From: Scolanthus callimorphus
Lineage: Eukaryota; Cnidaria; Anthozoa; Actiniaria; Edwardsiidae
Reading direction: 5' to 3'
DNA length: 64,000 bases
Assembly (NCBI GenBank): GCA_033964015.1
Contig: CM066912.1
Location: forward strand, 30,776,532-30,840,531
Part shown: positions 1-10,139 of the stretch, in pieces
Layout of the letters: every line of letters begins with the position of its first letter
Position numbering within the stretch: position 1 is the first letter of the stretch
Made by a program: the position numbers and the translations under genes
The notes under the pieces: generated by a model
Seen by the model: the letters and a program-made list of their open reading frames with translations, nothing else
The model's database searches: none
Told to the model about the DNA's origin: nothing

Positions 1-1260
1 TTGAAAGCGCAAACAATGTCTGGAATCAGTTTGAAAACAAGGGACAAATCCAAATATATCAGGCGTGGCAAGCCTTCCCGTAGTGCGAAACTGAGCGTTT
101 TTCGGGCTGGTAGTTTGAGATTTCATTAGACTGCTGCTCATCCTCATTTCCTGCGTACTTTTTCCGATGTCTAAGCTCTGAGGGAACGTTTCATGACAAA
201 TATACTAAAACTTCGAGAAAGTAAAACCATTTTCCCGTTGAATTTCGTGACCGCTTTCTTCGAGTTTGTTAGAATAGCTGTGAAACGCGTGCTCGTCCTC
301 ACGCTTATTCCCGGTCTAAGCTCTAAAACTTCAAGAGGACATTTGCTACGCAGGCCATACTAGCTATGCGCAGGTTTAGGAAAACATTGAGATTGTGCAT
401 CCCCGTACACAGAGATGCCAGCAGGCCTAGCCCTTCGGGGAAAAGTTCGCGCGTCGATGAACGTTTTCATTGAGTACTCCCTAGTTCTGGCGCCGCGGGA
501 AATAATCCCCATGCGTTCTTATATGTAAGGCAAATAAGCACGTGGCAATAGCATGTATTTTATCATTTAAACAAGGAGAAATTGCCCAAAATAATAAAGT
601 TCCAGATTTGACGTGTTTGGTGAGACACTTCTAATCCATTTTTCTTGAACATATCAGCACGCAGACCTAAAATGATATGAAGGTTGTGGTTACGCCGTGC
701 CAAATCAGTTCAACATTTCTTATATCATTCACCGTTTCAGTTGGAGGGGTGTATCCAGAGAAGAGGGGAAGAAAGGGGATGGGGGGTATACGAAGCTGGA
801 ATCATTTAATGTTTAATGTCATTAAATGCAAGAAGATGGAGGATTTGACTGTCCGTTTTCTTATGGGTCTCTTTAAGGGCATTGGATGGTCTTCATCAAA
901 TTCTCCTCATCCTGCTGCTTTCCGAGTGCTGGTGAACTTAGCATGGGCTGATGGAGTCGAAGACAACAAGGATGGGTACCCTGTGTACAGAAACGGGTGC
1001 ATCCCATGTGGGCTTGTGACATGCCCAATTTGGACTGCAAAGGCGGGAAAATGCGCGACATTTGCAACTGTTGTGATGTGTGCACAAAGTGGCTGGTGAA
1101 ACATGTGGCGGGATAGGTTATGTTCAAGGGAGATGCGACAAAGAAGCAGACCTTTTCTGTGACATATCTGAAGCAACATGGGCAAATCCAGTAGGAATTT
1201 GCACATCTACACAAGACGTTCATATACACTAAATGCTTACTTGTTAATTAGTGAAATTCA
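1..1260. other. No recognised gene
   Basis: I read all frames and found only short open frames without family motifs. The longest plus frame (677-1099) and the overlapping minus frames share no domain I know. No splice-bounded coding block, RNA gene or clear repeat structure was seen. Confidence 0.5.
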
Positions 1261-1267
1261 GGAGAGG

Positions 1268-1524
1268 TGGGGGTTCGACGTGCCTTTAATTTCCCATACA
1301 ATCATATTTTATTTTCAATGGAAATTCCACACGGGTTGGAAGGTGGGTGGGGCATGGATATTTTCTGGAATCAGACGTCATTTATTATATTTCTTGAGCA
1401 TTTTTTGTCTCATAGAAACATATTTTATACTGATCTCAAATCTACTAAACAAATAATTTCTTGGAACTTCTTTGGGCCGAGAAATTCCAGACATTTTGTA
1501 AGAAAAGATCACAAAAATTGACCC

Positions 1525-1555
<31 letters not shown>

Positions 1556-1650
1556 ACAGACACCCCTCCAGACTTTCCACATGTCCTTCTGTAGGGGGAT
1601 ATGGATATTTTCTGGAACCACACAATAGCATTTAATTGTGAATAGAAACA
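1268..1650. repeat. Low-complexity G/C-tract repeat with GGAATTCC-type motifs
   Basis: The segment contains repeated GGAAATTCC/GAAATTCC and TATTTTCTGGAA motifs, a C-run of about 20 bases (about 1520-1540) and a following CA dinucleotide run. The same combination of GGAATTCC-like motif plus G or C tract recurs at 12809-13094 and 54950-55229, where clear inverted repeats bound it. Here the boundaries are not clear, so it may be a decayed member of that family. Confidence 0.4.
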
Positions 1651-1734
1651 TGGCAAATAGAAGAGAAAAATGACAATATGTAACATGGAATGTGCTTCTC
1701 ATTCTGTATCATATTAAAATGCTAAGAGTGACCT

Positions 1735-1890
1735 AGCCTGCTTGCAGGCGTTGGTTTTTATCGCGTTGGTTTTTATCGCTTTGTCACTCGCTCCAGGCAT
1801 TTCCGGCGCGCATCCAAGATGGCGCCCACGACTACGAACTCGGGGGTTTTTGGGGTTTTCGCTATAAAAACCAATGCCTGCAAGCAGGCT
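1735..1890. mobile_element. 156-bp MITE with 9-11 bp TSD, Mutator-like
   Basis: The ends are inverted copies: AGCCTGCTTGCAGGC at the left, repeated as its reverse complement at the right, followed inward on both sides by TTGGTTTTTAT. The element is flanked by the direct repeat AAGAGTGACCT at 1724-1734 and 1891-1901. It can also be parsed as a 9-bp TSD with TA included in each element end. Target duplications of 9-11 bp are typical of Mutator-like elements. There is no coding capacity. Confidence 0.8.
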
Positions 1891-1901
1891 AAGAGTGACC
1901 T

Positions 1902-3200
1902 TGACCAATACAATCTTTGATTTTGGATGACTCTTAGTAAAGTTGTATCATGAATTTGCTGCAGGCCATATTCACTGATAGGATTTTGCTTTTCATTAGT
2001 TCTTGTGCTTAAAGTGATCAAAAGCGACAATCGCCTGACTTAGTAGTCTTCGTTGTTTATCAACACACACAAAGGTTGATAGGAAATTGTTAACAAAGAG
2101 TGAACAAAATGCTGTGACATACCACACTCTGTTAGCAATATCCATTGCTGACAAAAGATGCTTCAATAGCCATAGGAATGGTTGAATGTCTTTACCGCCT
2201 TGCATGTCCTAATAAATAACACAGACAGGTCAATAAAGTTTTGCTGTTGCCAAAGGGGGGGGGGGGGGGGGGGTCTAAACAGAAAACTAGAGTCAGACAG
2301 ATGGATTTCATTGGGACCTTGTAAAAAGGTTTTACCTAGTTGGCATTACTCCACATACTAGTCCAATACTCTGACAAATTTATGCTGGTATTGTTCTCTT
2401 CCATTGTATTGCCTCGTTCTAAATACACTCCATTGCACTCTATTGTTTTAGACAATGCCTTGCATAAATTTGTCAGTGTATTGGACAACCCTCTTACTCC
2501 AATAAATTAAAAAGAAAAAAAGTTTAGAGTTGGAGCTGCACCAGACACTCCCCCCACAATGAACAAACTTTGGCAAACCATATTTTTGCCACTTTGCTCT
2601 AAATCTTTGCAAATTTACTTTTCAGCTGTGTTATTGGGTGTTCTTTCTCTGTAATTTAGAAGTATGGAAAATGTTGACATATATTAAACATTCACTTGTC
2701 ATAAACAATGTTGCACTTTCCCTGCTAGCAGAGGCCACGTCTTTCTTTCTGTGTGTTTGAAGCTGGCTAGAGCTATACACACAAATGTCATAACCTCGTC
2801 CAGGATCATGGATGTACTTGACTGGTTTTACAAGTGTCAGGTTTTTGCTTCAAAACAGCCTGCATTTGCACAAGCAATTTCTCAATTCAATGGTCAACTC
2901 ACAGCACTTGCTCAACTTTTGGTTGAAAATAAAACGAATTCCAATAAATTCTCAAAAGAAAACTCGTTAAATTGAGTAAAAGAACTATCTAAGGCCACAA
3001 AAAAGAAATTGTGCATACATTTTATGTGCAGCTCGTGCACAAACTTGATTGACAAGTTTTGACAAGCTGACACCATTTTCTGGTAAAAGTAAATGCAGGG
3101 AGATCAAATGATGTAGCCTCTGCTCACAGGAATGTAGAACTGTGACTGGCATGGGTGTACATACTCTTTCTTGCCAAAACAAATACGCCCAATTAAATGA
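1902..3200. other. Unassigned; weak coding-like fragments
   Basis: Two open stretches look somewhat protein-like: 1996-2205 on the minus strand (69 codons) and 2751-2975 on the plus strand (74 codons). Neither matches a family I recognise or has convincing splice signals on both sides. A G-run of about 17 bases lies near 2257-2273. Possibly remnants of one decayed gene or element. Confidence 0.3.
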
Positions 3201-3211
3201 GGTTTTATCAG

Positions 3212-3835
3212 GGACGGACCATTATGCACTTGTCTAGTCCATTTGCTTCCAACCCCCAACCCTGTGACATGCTGGGATTTTGCCAGGCAATAGTGGGGGA
3301 AATATCAGTGGTTTGTCTTGTATTTGTGCCCTGATCCCCAGATAACCCGGGGAACCAGCCGGGGGAATGGAAAGGGAAACAAAACATCTGTCTTTTTCAT
3401 TTCTGAAAAGACACTCTACTGGTTTTGGTAGTATTAGGGAAAGTTACTTTTATCCATCCAATTGACGGTGGAATTTGTCCCTGGGGTGTAGAAAATGTTT
3501 CCCCAGGGTGTAGGGAATTTGCCAAGGCATTCTCCCTGGTAGGCGGTGGAATTATTTCAAATTTGACAACATCTGTTTCATATTCCCCTGCTATGTCGCG
3601 GGGTTTGGGGGGTCTGTGGAAGCAAATGACTAGTGCATTAGAAAAGTGACAAGGGGTGGGTGGGACTTAGTTCTGGCTCGCTCAAATTTTTTTGGGGGGT
3701 GTCCCAGCTCTGCAGAAATGTTTTTTAGCCTTCTCGAATTTTGTTCCTTCTATTTGAGCTTGCTCGATATATATATATATATATATATATATTGCTTTTT
3801 GCCCACCCCCCATCACTTTTCTAATGATCCGTCTC
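3212..3835. mobile_element. Putative G-tract MITE, degenerate
   Basis: The left end reads AGGGACGGACCATTATGCAC and the right end, read in reverse complement, AGAGACGGATCATTAGAAAA, so the termini are imperfect inverted repeats. The interior has short G-rich runs and a (TA)n microsatellite at about 3766-3792. The AGGGA-type end resembles the elements at 3898-4553 and 8302-9099. Confidence 0.45.
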
Positions 3836-3897
3836 TAACTAAAGCTAAACTCAAGCCAGAGAAAAGCTAAAAAGAAGTGCACGTCAAACATTAATTA

Positions 3898-4553
3898 GGG
3901 AGCATTCATAATTTATCTAGAGGGGGGCCTTTGATGATTTCCTAATTTTTTTCTTTTCATTTTTTGAAGCCCCCCCCTGATGATCTCAGGTTTTTTTCCT
4001 GACCCCCCCTCAAGAGATGTCAATTAATCAAAGAAAATATCATAGCCCCCCCCACATATACATGTCAAACCCACCCTTAGCCATATCAAAGTCTTGTGAT
4101 AGTTACTGATTATGAAGATTGCTATTAATCTTATCTATTTATCTTAACTCTTAAAATAGGTTCGTATAGTTTCAAATAAACACTCAAAGAATTTTTTGAT
4201 TGTTTTTAACCACAATAGACAAACAACACAGTACTTAAGCATGAAAGAAAGAAAACAATGAATGTCCAGTTACTTTTAAATATAACCAGATGATAATCTT
4301 CCAATTCAGGAGTTTCTACCTACTGATAAGAACCTAACTTAAAATTTCCTAACAGGTTCTTAATACGCGGGTTTTTTTACTATATGTTCGTATAATTTTT
4401 TTCGGGAAAAATGATTGGCCCCCCCTATGCTCAATGTTATTTTTGTTGGAAATTTTCCATGCCCCCCCCCCCCCCTAAATCATATTAGAGTAAAACAGAG
4501 GCCCCCCCTCAAAATCATCATAGCCCCCCCTCTAGATAAATTATGAACGTGGC
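3898..4553. mobile_element. Inverted-repeat element with subterminal G/C tracts
   Basis: About 30 bases at each end are inverted copies sharing CATAATTTATCTAGAGGGG (left) and its complement (right). G-tracts follow on the left and C-tracts precede on the right, so a transcript could fold with paired G and C runs. The right terminus has drifted outside the shared core and no clean TSD was found. No coding capacity. Confidence 0.6.
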
Positions 4554-4954
4554 CTACATAGTCGTTGCAGCAATTTTAAACCCAAGAAAATGAACTGAAT
4601 GATGAAGGCCCGGTTCAATAGTCAAACTATAGTCTTCCATAGGTTTGAGTTAAGCTTCTTCAAGCCCCTTCAAGGCTGGAAGACATGACACATGGTCTGT
4701 ATCAGTGAATGACTATAGAAGTTCTTACCTTTATTTTCAGCGATTTATGTGACGTGTTCACGAACATAAGTTATTACTGCCATTCCTAATCTGGTTTTGG
4801 CGATGATATCCCTTCAAGGAAGTGTTTTTGCAGCCGATTTGTCGCTGTGCTTTCGAGTAACTCCGTCCGCCAACTTTGGTAGTTTGAATGCAGCAATGCG
4901 TGACGACTGGGCTAATGGATCAGTAGGATTTCTATCCTTCGATCCCACGTGGTT

Positions 4955-5026
4955 GGCTCAGTGGTCTAGTGGTATGATTCTCGCTTCGGGTGCGAGAGGT
5001 CACGGGTTCGATTCCCGTCTGAGCCC
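4955..5026 (+). tRNA. tRNA-Pro (CGG)
   Basis: A 72-nt cloverleaf: 7-bp acceptor stem GGCTCAG/CTGAGCC, anticodon stem CTCGC/GCGAG around the seven-base loop TTCGGGT (anticodon CGG), and T arm ACGGG-TTCGATT-CCCGT with a canonical B box. The encoded 3' CCA is absent, as expected for a nuclear gene. A run of eight T residues follows immediately. The paralogous tRNA-Pro at 5514-5584 faces it on the other strand. Confidence 0.95.
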
Positions 5027-5034
5027 TTTTTTTT
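5027..5034 (+). terminator. RNA polymerase III T-run terminator
   Basis: Eight consecutive T bases directly abut the 3' end of the tRNA-Pro(CGG) gene, followed by C and more T, the usual Pol III termination signal. Confidence 0.85.
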
Positions 5035-5239
5035 CTTTTTTCTACTTTTTCATTCACGCATTCAATGATCATTTTGTTCGTACTTGTAACCGTTGTAAAG
5101 TGGATAAAGCCGAACCGGGACGGCGTACATTCAATATTATTTTGGCTTGAAATAGTTTTGAAAACACTAACAGCGATGGGTCTGGATCCAAAATGGATGC
5201 AATGTCCAATAAAATCGACGACAATAATACAGACAAGAT

Positions 5240-5346
5240 GTGTTTCGGACTCTTTACTTTCAGTCCTTCATCAGGGCGGTTACAGAAATCAGGTTACAGA
5301 AATTTCTGTAACCGCCCTGAGAAGGACAAAAAAGAGCCCGAAACGT
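5240..5346. repeat. Foldback (hairpin) repeat
   Basis: The two arms share TCAGGGCGGTTACAG and its complement around a short centre containing GGTTACAGAAAT. Pairing continues outward through GTCCTT/AAGGAC and a TTCGG..CTCTTT segment. No coding capacity and no clear TSD. Confidence 0.7.
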
Positions 5347-5513
5347 CGGGACAAATCTTGAACGAGATCTATTAATAACAAACATTATGAACCCGTACGC
5401 GGTAGGTCTTTAAAATGAACTTTATTTTCCATTTGTATTTACTTAAAAGTAGATTTAGATTGGAAAAAAGGAGGAGGTTTTATTAAGAAAAAAAAAAGAA
5501 AAAAAATTATCCT

Positions 5514-5584
5514 GGGCTCAGACGGGAATCGAACCCGTGGCCTCTCGCACCAAAGCGAGAATCATACCACTAGACCACTGAGCC
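5514..5584 (-). tRNA. tRNA-Pro (TGG), six-base anticodon loop
   Basis: On the minus strand the gene has the same acceptor stem (GGCTCAG/CTGAGCC), D arm and T arm as the CGG gene at 4955. The anticodon stem CTCGC/GCGAG encloses only TTTGGT, six bases, where tRNA-Pro normally has seven (TTTGGGT). One G is therefore missing at 5550-5551, giving 71 nt in total. A long T-rich Pol III terminator (A-run on the plus strand, about 5489-5507) follows. All other pairing is intact, so a sequencing or assembly error in the G run is as likely as a true pseudogene. Confidence 0.85.
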
Positions 5585-5782
5585 GCTCATGTGATAACAA
5601 ATGAGAATATCCTATATAATGTATATCTCTTCCGGACCGTATCCCATGAATCATAGCGAGACAGAAGACATATAATTGAAATAATCAATATTTTCCATGG
5701 ATCTTCATTAGATTACTTCACCAAAGTAATCTTATGTTATTGTTTGACGACTTCAACTTCTTGAAACCACATTAAATTTTGT

Positions 5783-5847
5783 CATCCTCGGAGACCCAGG
5801 GAATTTTTCCTCTGTTAGAGGAAAAATCCCCTGGGTCTCCGAGGATG
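5783..5847. repeat. Near-perfect 65-bp hairpin
   Basis: Two arms of about 31 bp, starting CATCCTCGGAGACCCAGG, pair with one mismatch around a loop of a few bases. No coding capacity. It is the tightest stem-loop in this part of the window and lies about 200 bp past the second tRNA. Confidence 0.85.
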
Positions 5848-6224
5848 TAATTTTGTTCGCGTGACATTTTTCTTATGTCGTTATGTCGCAAGTTTGCTTG
5901 GAAGGCCGATCGATATTTTTAGAACAACAACAAAAAAAATCAATAAAAGCATAAAAGGCATAGCAAAACACTTGTACTCGAAGGGTGCCCAATTTTTTCA
6001 GGGGAGGTGGTTGATACCGGCATCTACCCCCTTAGGTACCCCACACCCCTTTTTCAGACCTCATTTTCTCAGAGTATAATCTAGGGGTACCTGTTTTTAT
6101 TGCACATATGGATTCCTCTCGCTCGCTGCGAGAAAAACGTTGGAGCATTCACCTTTTTAATATCTATTTAATTTAAGGAGATGCTTGCTCCTAAAATTCA
6201 GCTCTGAGAGGTAGGTGGCTCCGG

Positions 6225-6393
6225 CACCTACAGAGGGGGAGGGGGTCATTTTTTGGGCTTCGATTTTAGGGGGGGGGGGGGGGGTCAAAATTTTTGGGCT
6301 TGCATTTTACTGAGGGGGGTCTAAAATTTTGGGTCCCGAATTCGGAAAAAAACTCAGCCCCCCCCCCCCCCTTAAATAATGACCACTCCCTAA
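6225..6393. mobile_element. G/C-tract MITE fragment
   Basis: Contains G-runs of more than ten at about 6270-6284 and a C-run at 6360-6371. The right end, read in reverse complement, is TTAGGGAGTGGTCATTATTT followed by the G run, which matches the terminal pattern of the elements at 3898 and 8302. The left end shares only GGTCATTTTTTGGG, so this copy looks truncated or diverged. Confidence 0.5.
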
Positions 6394-8300
6394 GTATCCA
6401 GTGGTGGATATTTTCTCGGCGAAGCACAAATAAAATGCCCGATTTCATTGCAGAAATGTGCTGCTCTCTTCAAATGAGCACAATGGGTAGGGTTTTCGCC
6501 GTGATTCATGAACTGTTTCACAATATATCGGCAGTCGAAAATCCGATTTTGAACTGGACTAGGGAGTAGGTCAAGACAACGGCAAATGTTGGATAGTAAA
6601 TCAAATTGCAAAAGCTCAACCCTTATTGTTTGTACTGCCACTACATCAGGCGACATTGTTATCAGTTAATGGGGTACCTTAATGGAAGCACTCTCACTTT
6701 CCGATGCTGAAAGATCCACACTTTAATTTCTGATGCATTTTTAATCCTTTGAGTACTTCACAGCATGTAGTTGCACTCTATCTTTTCTTTCATAAGATAA
6801 GAAGCGATCCTTGAAAATATCAATGTTGTTTAGATTACGCTAAATAATTTATCATCGTAAACAACGATATTATCCGCGATATTATAGAGTACTTAGAAAA
6901 TATGAGGTTTTGTTACTCTAGAACTAACGTTAAATGCCCCTAACAGAACGTGAAAACTTTTCTTTGGATGAAACTTACTTTAATATTACGCTTGTGGACA
7001 AATTAAGAATTTATAGTTTATACAAAGAAAAATTAAAAAAACTTATACATTAATTGTATAAGTATATTGTGACTACAAACTATATTAAAGAAATAACTAT
7101 TTGGGGAAAATTTTAATAGGTGCTTTTCTTTATAAGCCAGTAAGTTTGACCCGACTAGTTAACCAAAACCGAATTGCTCAGCCCATGTAGAAAAAAATCA
7201 TAAGATTCGCGATGTGATTGGTTGAGAGGTTTCACTCTATGCAGCGGATAAAACATGGACCTATTTAGTGTCGCTGAGGGTGGGGGATATAAGCTAAATA
7301 ATTCAAGGGTTTTTGGGTACCATAAAGGTCTCTTTCTACTCAGTAGACACCAAACTAAGAAAGGCTCATTAAGTGTCAGAGAATTCACAGAGAATTTACC
7401 GACGATCCTTAGAAAATAACCAACGGTTCCATCAGATGAATGTTCAAGCCACTGCAAATAAAGTGGAGTATTATGCTTTGGCTGCCATGGCTACAATAAC
7501 TCTAGGTAAGCTCTCTTAGCCTAAAGTGAGGGGCTCATCTTAGGTTCATTTAAGTGCGGGGGTTTCGTTTACACCAACATATGAAAATCTGCTGAAAAAT
7601 GGAGAATGGAGAGTTTGAATTAAATGGAACTGTTGTGTGAAAGGCAACTGCGAATCGAGGTAGTAGTCTATAAAATAGCACTAAATTCGCCAGTCCTTGT
7701 TAAGTTCCCCGTCAGGCGTGGTGTGGGGAGATTTTTTAATTGCTCTACCTTAGCTTTTCAACTGAGCTTAAAACGTCCGGAGACCAAAAGCTTTGTGGCG
7801 GAAGGCACAGGGGGGCCAATCAAATAACCCCCCGTTGATAATGCGCGCATTCTGGGGAGTGGGCACCATAACAGTAAGTAGAAACTGAGCGGAACAAGAG
7901 AGTTGTTTACAAATAGACATTTATATGAATACATCTGCGCAGTTTAACATCATCATGTAAATCTCTACGTCTGACTAGAGGTATGATTTATCATATAAAG
8001 ACTATGATTATTATTCTTAAAAGAATTGTTGCACACTTGACTCATCCTGTAGAACGTGCCCGTTGATTACACCCTTTTCAAAAACGTTGATCGTAACAAA
8101 TTTATAAAGACCTGCGACCAGAGGCTCATGGGAAACGGAGCGACTCAGAGATGAGGTCAGAGTGAAACGCGAAATAGTGATTTGTTTTTCATCACCTTCA
8201 AGTCGGCTCGCTATCTGCGAGTTACAGTTTGTGCTTCCAGACTTTGTCTTCCAGTCTGTCGCGTCAAAGTCAAGACCACAACAAACCTTAGGATGATTTT
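6394..8300. other. Unassigned, AT-rich
   Basis: No family motif, RNA gene or convincing exon was recognised. Short open frames on both strands (for example 7155-7457 minus and 7624-7827 plus) have no recognisable content. Confidence 0.4.
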
Positions 8301-8301
8301 A

Positions 8302-9099
8302 GGGACCGATCGTTTATAACGTCTACGGGGGGGGCGTGGAATTTGGGTGGGGGTAAAATTTAGAAGACATAGATTTTAGGGGGGTAATTTTTGGCACCCT
8401 CTCTCAAAAGAGGGGGTAATTTTTTCAGGGACACTGTGGTTCAAACTAAATAATAATATGTACAAGCTATCGCGTCATGGCATACAGCGCTACGCCATAT
8501 AGCAAGTACGCCAATTTCGGCGCGCTTCGCGCGCAACGGAATGTACAAAATAGTTTTTGAGTGCGTGCGCAATGGAATGGCTACGAATGTCATTACAAGA
8601 AATACATCTTAGCCAGGAGAAAAAACTAACTCTCCTCAAAAGACGCTCTGCAGTAATAAGCATCGGAGCTGTCTCAGTTCGAAAAAAGAAGGCCTAATTA
8701 TTAGGCAAGCGTGAGTTCCACTTTACGAGGATAAAGATTTGTCATTTTGACCCTGCTTTACGCACGTCATTTGCGATCTTTGTTACTACACACAGCAAAT
8801 GGAATGTTCATCTACATTTTCTTTGAGGTTTGGTGAAATGCGTTCATATCATGCATAAAATTAGGGCGCGCTTCGCGCGCAACAAAATTAAGACAATTTC
8901 TGTAAATTGTCTTCCATTAGTTCAAACGGGGATCTGGTTACAGGGTGGGGGGTAAGCTTTTTAGAACATCGATGTTATGTGGGGTTATTTTTGTATCGCG
9001 TTTTAATGAGGGGGTGTGAATTTTAACATTCATAAATTTAGAAAACCACCGCCCCCCCCCCCCCCCCCCCCCCCGTGGACGTAATAAACGATCGGTCCC
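8302..9099. mobile_element. 0.8-kb inverted-repeat element with G/C tracts, TTA TSD
   Basis: The left end GGGACCGATCGTTTATAACG is answered at the right end by its reverse complement with one extra A, each followed inward by a G-run (left) or C-run (right, about 9052-9074). TTA flanks both sides, a likely 3-bp TSD. Inside are two copies of GGGCGCGCTTCGCGCGCAAC-type hairpins (about 8518-8536 and 8866-8883). No coding capacity. Confidence 0.75.
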
Positions 9100-9305
9100 T
9101 TAAAACATAAATGTTTCGATGTCACGTAATCTCAGCTTTGGCGCGTTGTACGTTCTGTTATCAGTTAGAGCCAAGTCATGTCGTATCTGACAGACCTATT
9201 AGGCGAAAATCGTGTAGTGTAACACTCAACTATTTCACAGTACTTTCCGCAGGCTGCAGTGCGCGTACAGGGATGGTTATAAGCTTTTGAAAAATGTAGT
9301 AAAAC

Positions 9306-9352
9306 ACAGGTCAGGGTCAGGTCAAGGTCAGGGTCAGGTCAAGGTCAGGGTA
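9306..9352 (+). repeat. Short GGTCA-based tandem repeat
   Basis: About two and a half copies of a roughly 20-bp unit built from AGGTCAGGGTCAGGTCA. The GGTCA core superficially resembles a nuclear-receptor half-site or a telomere-like repeat, but the regular slippage pattern is enough to explain it. Confidence 0.7.
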
Positions 9353-9474
9353 GTTGGCCAAATATCTCACGAAATATCTAATGCATCGAAAAGATAAGCC
9401 CGGCATCACACGAAAGTCCTGTTGCTTTTACAAATCCGCGCGGACTTCCTGTGGTATTCTTGTGAATCTCGATC

Positions 9475-9670
9475 CAGGCCCTTTTGCCTAGGAAAACAAA
9501 ATGGCGACTAAGAGAGCGTGTTTCTTGAATATCTGCAAGTTTTGCTTAATTTTCCTGCTACATTCCTTAAGATATGAGGAAAAATACTTACAGACTTTCA
9601 ATAAGGTAAGGGGGATTTCCAATATAAGGAAGTTTTGCAACGTAGGCAAAATTCGACAGCTTTTGGCGAA
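9475..9670. repeat. Dispersed repeat, copy 1
   Basis: The order of motifs (AGGCCCTTTTGCC, AAAACAAAATGGCG, a CTTGAATATCTGCAAG segment, AATAAGGTAAGG, GCAAC) recurs at 56860-57065 and, inverted, at 14628-14800. Open frames crossing it are by-products of the repeat. It may be an old MITE or an exapted promoter fragment. Confidence 0.55.
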
Positions 9671-9779
9671 ATTTTCTTGATATAGAAGGAGAGTAAATAG
9701 GCCTTGAAAAGCACCAGGAAGGGTTGCGCCACCCGTTCTCAGCACCTATTTTGACAAGCTTGGATGCCTAAAGGCCCGT

Positions 9780-10052
9780 TTACTGTGCGACTACGTCAAC
9801 CGGGCCATCCCGTAAAAAGTTTGTCATTCAGAGATTCCAACCATTTTAAGCAAATTTAATACCTGCAATACATCTGACGATGAGTAATAAGTGTTTTGAA
9901 GTTATTTCTGCCCATAATTTCCACAATTTTTACGAGAAAAGCGATATTTCGGTGTCTCATATCTCAAGAAAGTCGAGATCCTTTGTTCTGTACTCGCTTT
10001 CTGATTGGCTAACTTCTTACAGAATGGCCCGGTTGACGTAGTCGCACAGTAA
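9780..10052. mobile_element. Foldback element
   Basis: The ends TTTACTGTGCGACTACGTCA and its inverted counterpart TGACGTAGTCGCACAGTAA bound about 270 bp. The interior includes a CTGTACTCGCTTTCTGATTGG stretch that recurs inverted at about 26540-26640, so it belongs to a dispersed family. Confidence 0.65.
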
Positions 10053-10135
10053 TTACACTTGCAATTTTTGCTGCAATTTTTGCTGCAATTTTCGCTGCAA
10101 TTTTCGCTGCAATTTTTGTTGCAATTTTTGCCGCG
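10053..10135. repeat. 12-bp minisatellite
   Basis: About seven copies of TTTTTGCTGCAA with T/C variation. On the minus strand it encodes a Lys-Asn-Cys-Ser-like repeat inside an open frame (9902-10324), which I regard as a by-product of the repeat, not a cysteine-rich protein gene. Confidence 0.8.
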
Positions 10136-10139
10136 TGAG

